A stretch of 64,000 nucleotides of DNA from Tubulanus polymorphus. Lineage: Eukaryota > Nemertea > Palaeonemertea > Tubulaniformes > Tubulanidae. The stretch covers positions 3,697,855-3,761,854 of the forward strand of contig NC_134030.1 in assembly GCF_964204645.1 (NCBI RefSeq). The letters are read 5' to 3'. Below, in pieces: positions 11,532 through 21,749 of this stretch; position 1 is the stretch's first letter, and every line of letters begins with the position of its first letter. The notes under the pieces are model-generated. The model searched no databases, had not been told where the DNA came from, and worked only from the letters and a program-made list of their open reading frames with translations. The position numbers were made by a program, and so were the translations under genes.

Positions 11532-11542
11532 CTGAGCGACAT
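11519..11542 (-). other. Short upstream ORF overlapping the TBK1-adaptor start codon
   Basis: After the acceptor at 11549-11550 the first ATG is at 11542 (context AAAATGT, A at -3). It opens a seven-codon frame that ends in TAA at 11521-11519, eight bases past the main ATG at 11531. The main ATG has a weaker context (C at -3). Overlapping upstream frames of this kind usually lower main-frame translation. An effect here is inferred. Confidence 0.5.
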
Positions 11543-12280
11543 TTTGGACTGAAAAGGTAAGAAAGAAACAACATCGTTATTTAGCCAGCAGTGACAATAA
11601 TTACACTATCCACTTCATTCAGTATTAAGGCGCTAATCCATCTTTTATGAAAACTTTTCACTCCACACAGGTTTATAATTTGTCCAACCAGCAAAGCCTA
11701 AAGCCCTCAAAGTGCAACAAACAGACTCCCTACTCTCCAGTTATTTATATTTATGATTTAGGTGGTCTCCTTTAAGCAGAGGGACTTGACAATGTATGGG
11801 TCCAGTGACCACCCTGATATCTCTCTACTAGTAAAATAGTTATCATACAGGGATAATGGGGACTGGGAGGGATGATCAGAGGCCATAGGGATAATCTGAG
11901 GTCATTGATAGCTTGACTGGTTTCCATTAAATCTAGTCGACCATCATTCATTTACTGACAAAATGTACCCCTGCGCCCTGACCCACCAATGCCTTGCGTC
12001 TGTTGTACTCAATGCTGCTTGTAGTAGGTTACCTGGTTACTCCTCATCAATATCAGTTTTTGTGGGAAGGCTATTTCAAATTCAATATCTATTATTGCCC
12101 CAGTGATTTAGAAATAGTTTTGGCTGACGACTTAGGCCTTTATTGATTTTGTTGTTTTGCCCTTCCTCTGCTCTTTCTGAATCTGACTGACGTTTCTTCT
12201 ACCCAAGTGTCAGTTCGACCTTCTACAGATTCGTAGCTGTTCCAAAGAATCACTTAGAACATATCTCAATTCATACTCAC

Positions 12281-12360
12281 GATTGATATCTTGTTATCTA
12301 TATGTGTTATGTCTTCACATCGATGTTTATAATTTACTTAAATTTCACGCGAAAATTCAG
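12281..12360 (-). other. Putative untranslated first exon of the TBK1-adaptor gene
   Basis: A good minus-strand donor, AATC|GTGAGTATG, lies at 12281/12280, and the coding exon begins after a clear acceptor at 11549. The segment just upstream of the donor has in-frame stops, so it would be 5' UTR. The 5' limit is unknown and 12360 is only a guess, based on the motif cluster that begins at 12370. Confidence 0.35.
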
Positions 12361-12369
12361 GTAAATAAC

Positions 12370-12412
12370 TGACTCAAGTGAAATGGCGAACGGGGGAATC
12401 CCAATGACGTCA
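12370..12412 (-). promoter_or_regulatory. Compact AP-1 / IRF-type / kappaB / CRE motif cluster
   Basis: Four consensus-grade sites sit within 43 bp: TGACTCA (AP-1, 12370-12376), AAGTGAAA (IRF core as in PRDI, 12376-12383), GGGGAATCCC (NF-kappaB, 12393-12402) and palindromic TGACGTCA (CRE/ATF, 12405-12412). The cluster is immediately upstream of the inferred first exon of the TBK1-adaptor gene. These are the site classes of the vertebrate interferon-beta enhanceosome. Binding and function are inferred. Confidence 0.6.
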
Positions 12413-12830
12413 TTATCTTCAAGATAGGAAGCCTTATATCAGGAAATTCCAAAAAATCATCATAATTAATTTACTGGCATGGACAGTAGTTACTAACCTT
12501 AATAATGTGTCTAATTTTTACCCAGGTAATCAAAAATAAGGAAAAGTCACTTCAATAATCCACAATCCATAAAAAAGGTTAATGGTCAACGACGATCCAT
12601 TCGCCATCTGCTGTAATACCGCCATTCATCGGGTTTTCAAACTTAACGGAACAGGCTTTGAATGCCAATTTACCGGAGCTAGTGTCGACAGACCTGCCGC
12701 GGCCCGGAACGGCCACTCCGTAAACGACTGGGTGAAACAGGCTTGTCGTGTAAATCGCGATAAAATTTCACATATCGAGGAGCTGATTATTTATTTCCCA
12801 TTGTTTTGCAATGGTATTTTAATAATTTTA

Positions 12831-12945
12831 GGTCGATAACTGCAGAAGATTAAATTCGCCTCAGAGCGGTCGATATCTGCACCGAATAAATTCGCTTCTC
12901 AGGGCAGGTCGTTATCTGCAGAAGCTAAATTCGCCTCTCAGGGCG
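12831..12945. repeat. Three-copy tandem repeat, unit 37-39 bp
   Basis: Copies start at GGTCG in 12831, 12868 and 12907. Each carries a version of ATCTGCAGAAGCTAAATTCG followed by CTCAGGGC. It lies between the TBK1-adaptor and the first GGACT gene. No coding sense is seen. Confidence 0.65.
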
Positions 12946-13496
12946 AATTATCATCGGCTAGAATGGATTAAAAAACCAAAGTTAAGTTCAACTGCCAGTC
13001 CTTTCTGAAGACTTCTATCAGGTATCTACCACAAAAAAGACAAAATGATTGAGCTAGGCCACCCGGCCTGAAATGCTGCTCTCAGAAGTCAAAAGTTGAA
13101 ATAGACAGTACCTTACCGCCGTGCCGCATACGCGAAACGCCTCAAGTTTATCAATCATCTTTATTTTTCCAAAAAAATCATACAATAATCGGTTTTTTTT
13201 AATATGGATGATACGGGGCACTCGGTGTAATTCATTCAATATTTGATTATATTTGAAATCAGCAAGGGCAGACAAGGCTCCACTAACTGGGAGAGGCACC
13301 GATTATTCATAATATCGACGAGAATCTCCTTTCTCGCATCGAATTTTAATTATACTATGTATTGTTTTGAAATCGGAGTCGTTCGGTCAAAAGGACGGCC
13401 TACATCGACTGGCCCGCAGTACCAGGGAGAATCCTAATAGTACCTATTTGGGGTCAAAAACTTATTATGTCGGGCCCCTGTGTGCTAAAGGAAACA

Positions 13497-13547
13497 TTTT
13501 CGGACTCAACGTGATTTTCTTGTTATTATTGTGGGATTTTTCTACAT
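13497..13547. mobile_element. Degenerate end of a foldback element (same family as 23921-24125)
   Basis: TTTTCGGACT at 13497 and TTATTGTGGGATT with TCTACAT at 13547 align, in order, with the right terminus of the foldback element in glutathione reductase intron 3. The matching left arm was not found, so this is a truncated or decayed copy. Confidence 0.5.
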
Positions 13548-13826
13548 GAGAAAAAATCGTTCAGTAATCGCTGGCTAACGGCATTTTTTACCCGGCCAAT
13601 TGTTATTTAGCCAAACGCCGATTCTCCGTGGTTAGAAATCAATCCCAAGTTTCGATTTTTCACGTGTTATTTTTTTTTAATCTAAAAGATGTCGATAGCC
13701 TGCTTGCCGTCACAAAAATAGGTCACTGTGCCGTCAGCTGTCAAGCTGTATCTGGTTGTGTACTAGTAACGTGACATTATTTCAGGCCAAATTTGTTCAG
13801 TACAGCATAGATAGATAAAACGACTA

Positions 13827-14673
13827 ATGTCGGCGGACAAAAAAGGTAAGCATAAACTGTGTGTACAGTGAAAAAAAAAATCATTACACTACTAGTCTGA
13901 ATGTATCAATAATTCAGCTCATACTGTCTCTCAAGCGCACTTACGTAGTCTCTCAAGACGACCTAAGACAATATATTTTGACTAATTTCAGTTGGGAAAC
14001 ACCTTGTTTTCGTGTATGGAACGTTGAAGAAATCTCAACCTAACCATCATTGGTTCTCCAAAGGCGGCAGTTACCAGTTCGTAGGTGCTGCTAAGCTATC
14101 AGAACCAAGGCCAATGGTCGTAGCTGGTCCGTACAACATTCCTTATATAATTGACTGTCCCGGTACAGGAAAGGTACCGTACCGTTCGTTCGCCTTGATC
14201 TGTATTAGATATGTTTTCTAAACTTGAATGATTATTTCAATGCTTTGTTGTTTGTAGAATGTAGTGGGTGAAGTTTACGACATCGACGACGAAGCTTTTG
14301 CTCATTTGGATATTTTAGAAGACTATCCAATACACTATACCAGAAAACAAATACCAGTTACATTACTGAACGATGATATTCATCGTACTGTAAACTGCTG
14401 GTGCTATTTTCTGGCGAATCCTAAACAAAGTCTTCTAGAATTACCGCACATTGAATGTTTCAACCACGCCCAGTGCGGGTACACCCCCATGTAAGTGGAA
14501 TTCACGCTACTGCGGGTATTACTTACTCCTCGACGGTCAAGTCGATGGGCTTCCTTTCAAAAGAAATCGAATGTGTGATAACTAATAATTACGAGTTGTT
14601 TGGTGAATTTATTAACAGGGATAAAGGAGAATGTGATTTGGCAGCAGGAGTTTCAGCAGTTCAAGATGTATGA
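13827..14673 (+). CDS. GGACT: Gamma-glutamylaminecyclotransferase, tandem copy A
   Basis: Exons 13827-13845, 13992-14173, 14258-14490 and 14619-14673 join in phase to 162 residues (human GGACT is about 153). The family releases 5-oxoproline from gamma-glutamylamines, including the gamma-glutamyl-lysine left when transglutaminase crosslinks are degraded, and is cytosolic. The fold signature FVYGTLKKSQPNH (substrate loop) starts near residue 12. The catalytic glutamate is expected in HLDILEDYP, and GEVYDID is conserved. The C-terminal tail (last 18 residues) is unrelated to that of copy B. AATAAA at 14753-14758 follows about 80 bases after the stop. The 19-base first coding exon has the same length in copy B. 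Confidence 0.85.
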
Positions 14674-14752
14674 CGAATGAAGAATGCGGCGTTATTTGAC
14701 TCGTGTTGTTCCCGTATATTGAAGTACTTTCCGTATACATTATGATTTCAGG

Positions 14753-14758
14753 AATAAA
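14753..14758 (+). terminator. Polyadenylation signal of GGACT copy A
   Basis: AATAAA lies 80 bases downstream of the copy A stop codon, within the usual range for a short animal 3' UTR. Confidence 0.6.
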
Positions 14759-15183
14759 TGTCTAAGAAAGATATGAGCGTTGTCTTTCGTCAGTTTAATC
14801 ACTTTCAATTTTTACAAATCAAGAAGTAAGTTCGATACTAAACGGAACGTCATGGGATGTTTGAACGCTTCAGAATCTTGGAACGCCAACTGGAATGGAT
14901 CTTGGAATTCCAGCTGCCTAGCAAATATGTTGCTAAACCTTCATATTTTTACTAGGCTTTTCGGACGCATATCGAGACATGGACAGCTCATAGAGGTGGG
15001 CGCCTAGCTGAAAATGAGGGAAATGTTACGATGTAAATTTGGATGCGAGTAGAAAAGCAACTTGTTTTTTAGATACAACTGTAGAGGGCGTTTTTCAGAA
15101 AAGCGGATTACTTCGAACAAACGACTGTACTGTGACACACTTCGATTTAATACAAGCTAGCGACAGCACTACTGTTGATAATA

Positions 15184-16145
15184 ATGTCACTGGTCGACAG
15201 CGGTGAGTATGAGCGGATATTCTATATTTTTCATATACAAACGATTTTGCATTTATGATTACGAGCAGTTCCATAAACTGCCATTGCTGATTTGAGTAAT
15301 GCATGTTTTCAAAATGAATGACTGGAGAAAACTCTCAATTCCGGATACCGGATTGCGTTGATTGAAGTATAGGATAGACAAGCCAATAATTATGTAAGCC
15401 TTATCAAGCTGGTGCGGAAAATACATATACACAGTACTCAAACATATGTATGTATGCTTTTATATTGATCATTTCAGCTGAGAAACATCGTATCTTCGTG
15501 TATGGAACGTTGAAGCAATCTCAACCTAACCACTATTGGTTCTCCAAAGGCGGCAGTTACCAGTTCGTAGGCGCTGCTCGGCTATCAGAACCAAGGCCAA
15601 TGGTCGTAGCTGGTCCGTACAACATTCCTTATATAATTGACTGCCCCGGTACAGGAAAGGTACCGCATTCGTTCGTGTATGAATTTTTGTAATATTCGAT
15701 TTAAAGTACGAAGATTTCTTATTGCTTTGTGGTTTGTAGAATGTGGTGGGTGAAGTTTACGACATCGACGACGAAGCTTTTGCTCATCTGGATATTTTAG
15801 AAGACTATCCAATACACTATACCAGAAAACAAATACCAGTTATACTACTGGACGATGATAGTCATCGTACTGTTTCCTGTTGGTGCTATTTCCTAGTGAA
15901 TCCTAAACAGAGTCTTCTAGAATCACCACACATCGAATGTTTCGACTACCGCCAGTGTGGATATACCCCGAGGTAAATCGACGTTACGATTTTAAGCTGG
16001 CGATCGTAAGAGGAATTCGGTTTACTTTTGAATAATGTGCCATTATAACGCGTGCAAGTTTACTAAATCTGTTTTCAGGAATGAAAGGAATGGAAAAGAA
16101 TATTCTCGTGAGGAGGTTAGATCCGCGGTTCAAGAGAAGACGTGA
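15184..16145 (+). CDS. GGACT: Gamma-glutamylaminecyclotransferase, tandem copy B
   Basis: Exons 15184-15202, 15478-15659, 15740-15972 and 16079-16145 join in phase to 166 residues with the same intron positions as copy A. It retains FVYGTLKQSQPNH, GEVYDID and the expected catalytic Glu in HLDILEDYP. Its tail ends with an Arg/Glu-rich stretch after GYTPRNERNGKEY, closer in style to the human ending (YNPRENR) than copy A, so B may be the more ancestral form. After its first 20 bases, exon 2 differs from copy A by only about seven bases, whereas the introns hardly align. A polyadenylation signal follows at 16237-16242. Confidence 0.86.
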
Positions 16146-16236
16146 GAAATGAAGAATTCGTAGCACAATGTGTCATTCTATTCGAGTCGTCTGTTGGCAG
16201 ACGTCTATTCTGTATTATTTCGTATTTCGTTGGTGA

Positions 16237-16242
16237 AATAAA
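16237..16242 (+). terminator. Polyadenylation signal of GGACT copy B
   Basis: AATAAA lies 92 bases after the stop codon and is followed by a GTGTGTC element of the kind found downstream of cleavage sites. Confidence 0.65.
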
Positions 16243-16770
16243 GTGTGTCTTTAACAGGTTTATATCAGAGTAAAGTATATATCTCCAAGATTTTGATCGA
16301 GGGTGAGGTCATCTAAATATAGACCGTGTCATATATACCACAAGCTACGTTAAATCATTATCACCCATTTTCAAAAGATGCACTTTCTGGGTGACAAGGG
16401 CAATGTGAATATATGTTTACAGGTCTATGCAATTACGTTAACTTCTATTGGTAATGTTCGTATGTATGCGAGCTTTGGAGAATCCTGAAACTTGGAAATT
16501 AAACTGGTATAAATTGTGAAGAAAAGGTAGAATTTGATGTGTAGCGCATAAACAAACGACACGTGAGGAACAAGAAACGAAGACTCAGGCGCGAAGTACG
16601 AAATGCTACATGTATTTAAACTGAAGCCATATCCTACACGAAATCGGGAATGTAGTATTCGAAAGGGTATTATTATGCCAGATTATGTTTCGGAATGCGG
16701 GCGATTAAGGCGAAAATTAGCGTGAGCGTATTTGTAAATATAAAAGCAGCAACATACACTATCCATCACA

Positions 16771-17775
16771 CTAATTTTCTATAAAATCCATGGTGCCGTA
16801 ATATGCGTTTCTGTAGAGCATCCCCAACGTCGTATTCAACTTTTTGATGTCTTCTGCCGTGTGGTCTTTCTCGTAGAAACGGAACCACGTGTGCACCGCG
16901 TAGTTATTTTCTAGATACGGATATATTTTACCGGGTTTATAAATCCAATCGCGTTCCATCCAGTTTGGTCGGTGTAAACTCTTCTCTTCGACGTGAATTA
17001 AATGCGGATATTTCCTGGCTAAAATGGCCGGCAGAATTACGGAATGCGTTCCCCATTCAGCGTCGTTGAAAGTTGCGTATTTGGCGTGCCAGATTTTCAA
17101 AAATGTTGCGTTCGGCCTCGAGATGATAATTCCGTTGCAAAGTCCGTACGACGATTCCAGTCCCATTGTCGTATTGTATTTTCTCAGCGGATCGAAAGAT
17201 TTTAAGATCACCACGTCTAAATCGGTGTAGATGCCTCCGTATTTCATAACCGCCTCTAATCTGACGATGTCAGTTTTGTGTTCGGGAACTCGCACAACGT
17301 GTCCGAATATTTTCCGCGGCGCCGGTCTGTACATCATTTTGATATTGGGCACTTTGGCCAGCGTCTGGCGCCACAACGATCCACGTGGCAATTTCTCGTA
17401 CCAAAAATAGATTCGATCTGGTTTGATGAAACGCTGTGCGCTGAGAATGCTTATTAGATGATGAAACCTCCAGCGTAATTTAGTAGGATGATACCACGTA
17501 TAATGCATTATATTAGGCACAACGAACCGCTCCTTATTTTTTGTTCTCAAAGCACCTACGGCAGCTTGTCCGTTAGGTATTCGGTGTGATTTGGGCCTCG
17601 GTGGCGGTCTTTTGTCCTTAACGATGATCTTTAGCTTTATCCATTGTAAACATACCGAATCAGAAACAGCAAAATCCGAACACTGCATCACAGTCACCAA
17701 ACCAAACAGAGCCATTATAAGCCCGACAAGACACAGAAACACGACGAATATACAACGGTTGTAGGAAGCCATCAT
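16771..17775 (-). CDS. Golgi-type glycosyltransferase with DxD motif (Gly_transf_sug / GT32-like)
   Basis: Intronless, 334 residues from the ATG at 17775; the open frame continues four codons upstream without an ATG. It is a type II membrane protein: short N terminus, one transmembrane helix (about residues 8-29), a basic/proline-rich stem, then the catalytic domain. The metal and sugar-nucleotide motif is in YGGIYTDLDVV (DLD at 185-187), the hallmark of the Gly_transf_sug family, which includes alpha-1,4-galactosyl- and GlcNAc-transferases. HYTWYHP and IYFWYE fit the N-terminal half of that fold. Several N-glycosylation sequons are present. Donor and acceptor cannot be predicted. Absence of introns among intron-rich neighbours could reflect an old retrocopy or a naturally single-exon family. 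Confidence 0.8.
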   Translation of the reverse strand: MMASYNRCIFVVFLCLVGLIMALFGLVTVMQCSDFAVSDSVCLQWIKLKIIVKDKRPPPRPKSHRIPNGQAAVGALRTKNKERFVVPNIMHYTWYHPTKLRWRFHHLISILSAQRFIKPDRIYFWYEKLPRGSLWRQTLAKVPNIKMMYRPAPRKIFGHVVRVPEHKTDIVRLEAVMKYGGIYTDLDVVILKSFDPLRKYNTTMGLESSYGLCNGIIISRPNATFLKIWHAKYATFNDAEWGTHSVILPAILARKYPHLIHVEEKSLHRPNWMERDWIYKPGKIYPYLENNYAVHTWFRFYEKDHTAEDIKKLNTTLGMLYRNAYYGTMDFIEN

Positions 17776-17837
17776 TTTACAAACCAATACAGAGGCTAGA
17801 TTTACTGACCCCCGTCTATACTTGGTGAACAGACGAG

Positions 17838-17850
17838 TATTATATAATAT
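17838..17850 (-). promoter_or_regulatory. TATA-like box upstream of the glycosyltransferase gene
   Basis: On the minus strand ATATTATATAATA lies about 65 bases before the ATG at 17775. That would allow a start site about 30 bases downstream and a short 5' UTR. Composition in this region is AT-rich, so chance occurrence is possible. Confidence 0.4.
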
Positions 17851-18756
17851 GTCAGCATCAGCCTCGACAATCCATATTAATTACATGCATCTCTGATCAC
17901 ACAGTATCTAAACCATCTGTAAGCACACAAAACCAAGATTATGCAGCAAGATGCAGCTGTAACAAGATGATGCAGTTCTCTCATTCATTCTCACTCTCAC
18001 CCTGTGGAACAATACTGCAGCTCGTGATGAGAGCAACTCCTTCCTATATCGGGAGAGAAGTGATGCGACGCATATGAGACTCTGGCGATCGATATTAGTG
18101 GTCCATTACCCGTGTGGTTATGTCGGTTATTTGAGATGAGACGAAATGTGACGAAAATTGCCTGTATCTGTAATACGCCGAAGAATTCATAAAACGATGC
18201 TTAACAGAGTTTTTATGTGAATATACGAATGTGAATATGATACCTTTTAAACTTAAAACGGTTCGTATGTTGTTAGATCGGTTTTGGGAATAGAATGGTC
18301 TTAAATCTAAGCCTTTATCGATAATGATATACATATGAAAAACCGTTTAGATGGTGAATAGTTATTACTACTACATTTTGCAAAGATATCGTACCAGAGA
18401 TTAAAAAGATACATTTAATTAGAACTCGAATATTCCATTCACAACTAGAATGTATTTTGTATTTTTAAACCACAACCTTCATATTCAAACTTTAAAAACT
18501 ACAAAATGAATGCCGCAAAAGTACTATAAAACAAGTTGATACTTCTGTGAAATCATATGCCTTAAAAATGCGATTGGTTCCGTTCTGTCGACCTCACTAT
18601 ATCATACTCAATAATGCAGCGTCGTTTATGTCTGAAATTAACAACAGAAAACGACATAAATAAACTGGAAGTATGTTCTAATGTCACCATCAAGTCTGTA
18701 GATTAATGTTAATTTTCAAAAACGTTCACATTATTTTTCATAACATTTACCCGATT
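17851..18756. other. Intergenic, no gene seen
   Basis: Only short open frames without recognisable content. It separates the glycosyltransferase promoter from the 3' end of the kringle gene on the same strand. A minus-strand AATAAA close to 18757 was not found. Confidence 0.4.
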
Positions 18757-19715
18757 TCAAACATTCGTACAGACGGGTACGTCGCAATACGCCCATTCGG
18801 AATTGCCGATGAAACACCAGGGTCCTTCGGGTTTTATTAGATTCGTCGGATTTCTACATTTATTCCCGGCTTCCCTTAGGAAACTCATCGTGAAATTTTG
18901 GATGTTCAATTCCCTGGCCGATACGCTCCACGGTATACAATGTTTAACTGTGGTTTTTCTATGGTAGTTATTCAGCACTAACACGAAGTTTATAGAACCA
19001 CTGTAACTATTTCCCAGTTTACCCGCCTTGCATTCATCGTTGGCTAGAAAAAAAATTCGTGTAAAATGCCTTTAACTTTTGCTGTCATTTCATTGTTCGA
19101 ACTCTACAAAAATCTAAGCTAATTCCTGCAATCGAAAAAAAAATCAGAAATCGTCTAGCAATTCTTATTTGAAAACTCACGTCTGAGAAATGATTCTAAT
19201 CTCAGTGTTGCCTCGTCCCGTTTACAAATAGGTACAGTGTCGCAGTAACCCCACCACGGAACTGAGCTCCAGTAGTTATAAAAACACCACGGGCCTTTTG
19301 GTTCTCCGTCTGGGTTTCTGCAGTGGTTCGAAGCTTCGGAAATGTTTTCACCGATGAATCGAAGCTTTGGATACGGCGTCAATTCGATTGAGTCCCATCG
19401 GACGCAGAACCGGCCCGTTGTAGTCAGGTTGGCTTTACCGATATAACCACGTCCTTCTTGATCTCGTCGACACGATCTCGTAAGAAATGGAAATTTTTCT
19501 AGTGAAGAAGAGATATCGAATACTTATAGATTATTATACCGATATCAGTCGGTTATCGCGAGTTTCAATAACTTTTAAAAGCGATGAAAATTCATCGGTT
19601 TAACACCAGTTTTTGTCGTCTTACCTACAGGTTTACCAGCCACCCAAATCTGCACCACAAACGAAATGACGATGGCCCAAGATACAACATCAGAACCGCG
19701 TATTCGAAAGATCAT
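18757..19715 (-). CDS. Secreted protein made of two kringle domains
   Basis: Exons 19715-19625, 19498-19181 and 19043-18757 join in phase to 231 residues. The ATG has a CACC context. Exon 1 encodes a signal-anchor or signal-peptide-like stretch (WAIVISFVVQIWVAG). Exons 2 and 3 each encode one kringle with six cysteines: C40, 62, 90, 102, 116, 122 and C141, 172, 199, 213, 223, 228. Both carry the family core (CRNPDGEPKGPWCF and GNKCRNPTN with EGPWCF). Kringles are disulfide-bonded binding modules for ligands such as lysine side chains. No protease, receptor kinase or other catalytic domain is attached, which is unusual because kringles normally accompany one. The protein ends three residues after the last cysteine. 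Partner and role are unknown. Confidence 0.82.
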
Positions 19716-20542
19716 GGTGTCTGTTCAGTCCAAACGATCGTATGCATGAAATCAAATTATATACTTAAAATAACCGTTGGATGACGTAAAATGTCCTCCT
19801 CCTCTGTCTATGCTATATGTGATAATACATGGAATTTATATATTTACATACATTACTCATTTCGCTTCGAGCGATTTTGCTAATGGGGATAATTGTATGT
19901 TTTGTTAGTGTTATAGTTAGTTAATGAGGCAACACAGTGACGAATTGTTTCCATACATTCGTGTCACTATACATTTTGTTACTAATGACGAATAGCGCGA
20001 CCAAAAAAAAGAAGAGACTACCCTCACTGAACCCACAATTACTTTTCTTTATGGTGATCATAAAATGTTCTTTAGAGACATGTCATTTCAGCGTTTTTTG
20101 TTCATAGCAGTTTCGATGGCTACATAAAAATATTCAAGTTATTTTGGTGACATTTTTGCACATATTTTATTCTCAACTCAGAGATTAGAGTTTTTATCAA
20201 TACGAGACAGTATTGTCATGTCGTTTTGCAGAATTGCTTAAAAATTGAGTTGAAGTTTGTTTTGAATACATCTTTATGTTTCGCATAAATTTTATCTAAT
20301 TTCAAAAACGGATATTAGAAAAAAACTCTTTAATTCTTTTCTTATTCGCGAGGACCCTAGATATCTATTGAAAGATATATATCATGAATAAAATAACTAC
20401 ATTGATTATACTTTATTATTTGTGCATTGCCGTCGTGACAAATGATTCATGAAAAAAGATACATCTGCTTTAAATACTTCAGCAAATCCAGTTTCTTTAC
20501 ACAGTGCGTGAAATCCACACACGAAGAGCAACGTGAAGCAAA
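19716..20542. other. Divergent intergenic region between the kringle and knottin-like genes
   Basis: AT-rich, about 830 bp, between two genes transcribed away from each other, so it should hold both promoters. No unambiguous TATA box or transcription-factor cluster was identified. Confidence 0.4.
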
Positions 20543-21458
20543 ATGAAGGTAATTTCTATGAGGAATCTTTATTCGTAAAATACTGTTCAGTAGAAATTCA
20601 TTTAAATTCGTTCTTCGAAACAGATTTGATGTAATTGTAGATAGAAATGAATGCATTAGAAATTGAAACGATATTTGGGATTTATATTTGAGTTAGGAAT
20701 TACACCGGAGATTGACATTTATAACAGAACTGGTCGAAAAATGAATACAAATTCGTAAACACTGTATTTATGAATTTTTGATTATATGCGATAAATACAT
20801 TTTTCAGAATAAGTATCAATTTGGTACTTAGTTTTTTTAAATGAATTCACGTCTTTCTGTAAAATAGGTTCCCACCGTGATAGTTGTAGTTGTATCGTTG
20901 ACTGTTTTCTTGGCAACTGCTGATGGCATGCGAATCAAGCGAAGTGTCGAAGAAAACCGGAATCTGCTTCGTGCCTTATTCAGAGAAATTATGCAAGAGC
21001 AGCTAATCGCAAAACGTACGTAGTTTCAAGTTTCAAGTTTAGTTTATTGCTCCAAAAAAGATATACAATTTTTACGTAATATTATAAGAATACATGTTAA
21101 GTATTCACTATTCATTTGAGCAAAAATAACGAATACTTTCGTATAAGTTTAAAATGCCTCCCACATTTTTTTAGGCTGCCTCCAACTCGGTGGTACCTGC
21201 AGAACGACCAGTAACTGCTGTGCCGGACTGAAATGCGAGTCAAAATCTCTGGGAACCTGGTCCGGTAGAATGTGTCTCGACGACGAGTCATCCGGAAACC
21301 TGCGAAAGATGGGAAAAGCAGGTTCGTGTTCGTCTGACCAAAAGTATGAGTGTGAAAAGGCACGGGCTAATTGTCCGACTAGCGCTTCGTGCTCAGACTC
21401 GGGAGGCAGAAAAAGTGTCCACAATGCTTGTGGAGGATGGTCATACGAGGCGTGTTAG
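20543..21458 (+). CDS. Small secreted cysteine-rich (knottin-like) precursor
   Basis: Exons 20543-20548 (only ATG AAG), 20868-21015 and 21175-21458 join in phase to 145 residues. A hydrophobic signal peptide (about residues 3-20) is followed by a furin-type RIKR site (24-27), a helical acidic/basic pro-segment, and a dibasic KR at 51-52 directly before the first cysteine. The mature part has 12 cysteines (53, 60, 66, 67, 72, 85, 103, 111, 118, 124, 137, 145). The first six follow C-x6-C-x5-CC-x4-C-x12-C, an inhibitor-cystine-knot spacing. That scaffold occurs in protease inhibitors, antimicrobial peptides, hormones and venom peptides, so no activity is assigned. The remaining six cysteines form a second unit I do not recognise. 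AATAAA lies at 21750-21755. Confidence 0.75.
21020..21085. repeat. Possible retroelement tail in intron 2 of the knottin-like gene
   Basis: TTTCAAGTTTCAAGTTTAG followed by TTTATTGCTCCAAAA resembles the inverted, short-tandem 3' ends of animal LINE or SINE elements. ATAAATTTGAATCTGAATCT near 21712, past the gene, is a second stretch of the same flavour. Neither has coding sequence, so assignment is tentative. Confidence 0.3.
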
Positions 21459-21749
21459 AGTTAGAGAGTTCGACTGAGTAGATACTAAAATACTGAATAA
21501 GTAATACTAAAATCACATTATCCTAAAATTGATGAATAACAATGCTAATCACAATGCTAACACGACGAACTAACTATATTTTTTCTATTTTACAAAACGC
21601 AACGGATGAAATTACTCTAGTTAATCTTTCTAAACTTGTGAAACTATTTCAACATCTTGCTATATCATGACGTATTGTATTGTATCCCGCCGTGCTGTAG
21701 GTTTATGATAAATTTGAATCTGAATCTGTTTGTGAGATTTTTACTTGAA

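Noticed and set aside
12582..12839. 85-codon plus-strand frame between the TBK1-adaptor and GGACT genes
   Set aside because: No family resemblance, no exon signals, and it runs into a tandem repeat at its 3' end.
14780..15304. Open frames between the two GGACT genes
   Set aside because: No resemblance to GGACT exons or other families. They lie in the 3' flank of copy A and the 5' flank of copy B.
17776..17787. Longer N terminus for the glycosyltransferase
   Set aside because: The four extra codons begin with TTG. The first ATG is at 17775 and gives a normal type II membrane anchor.
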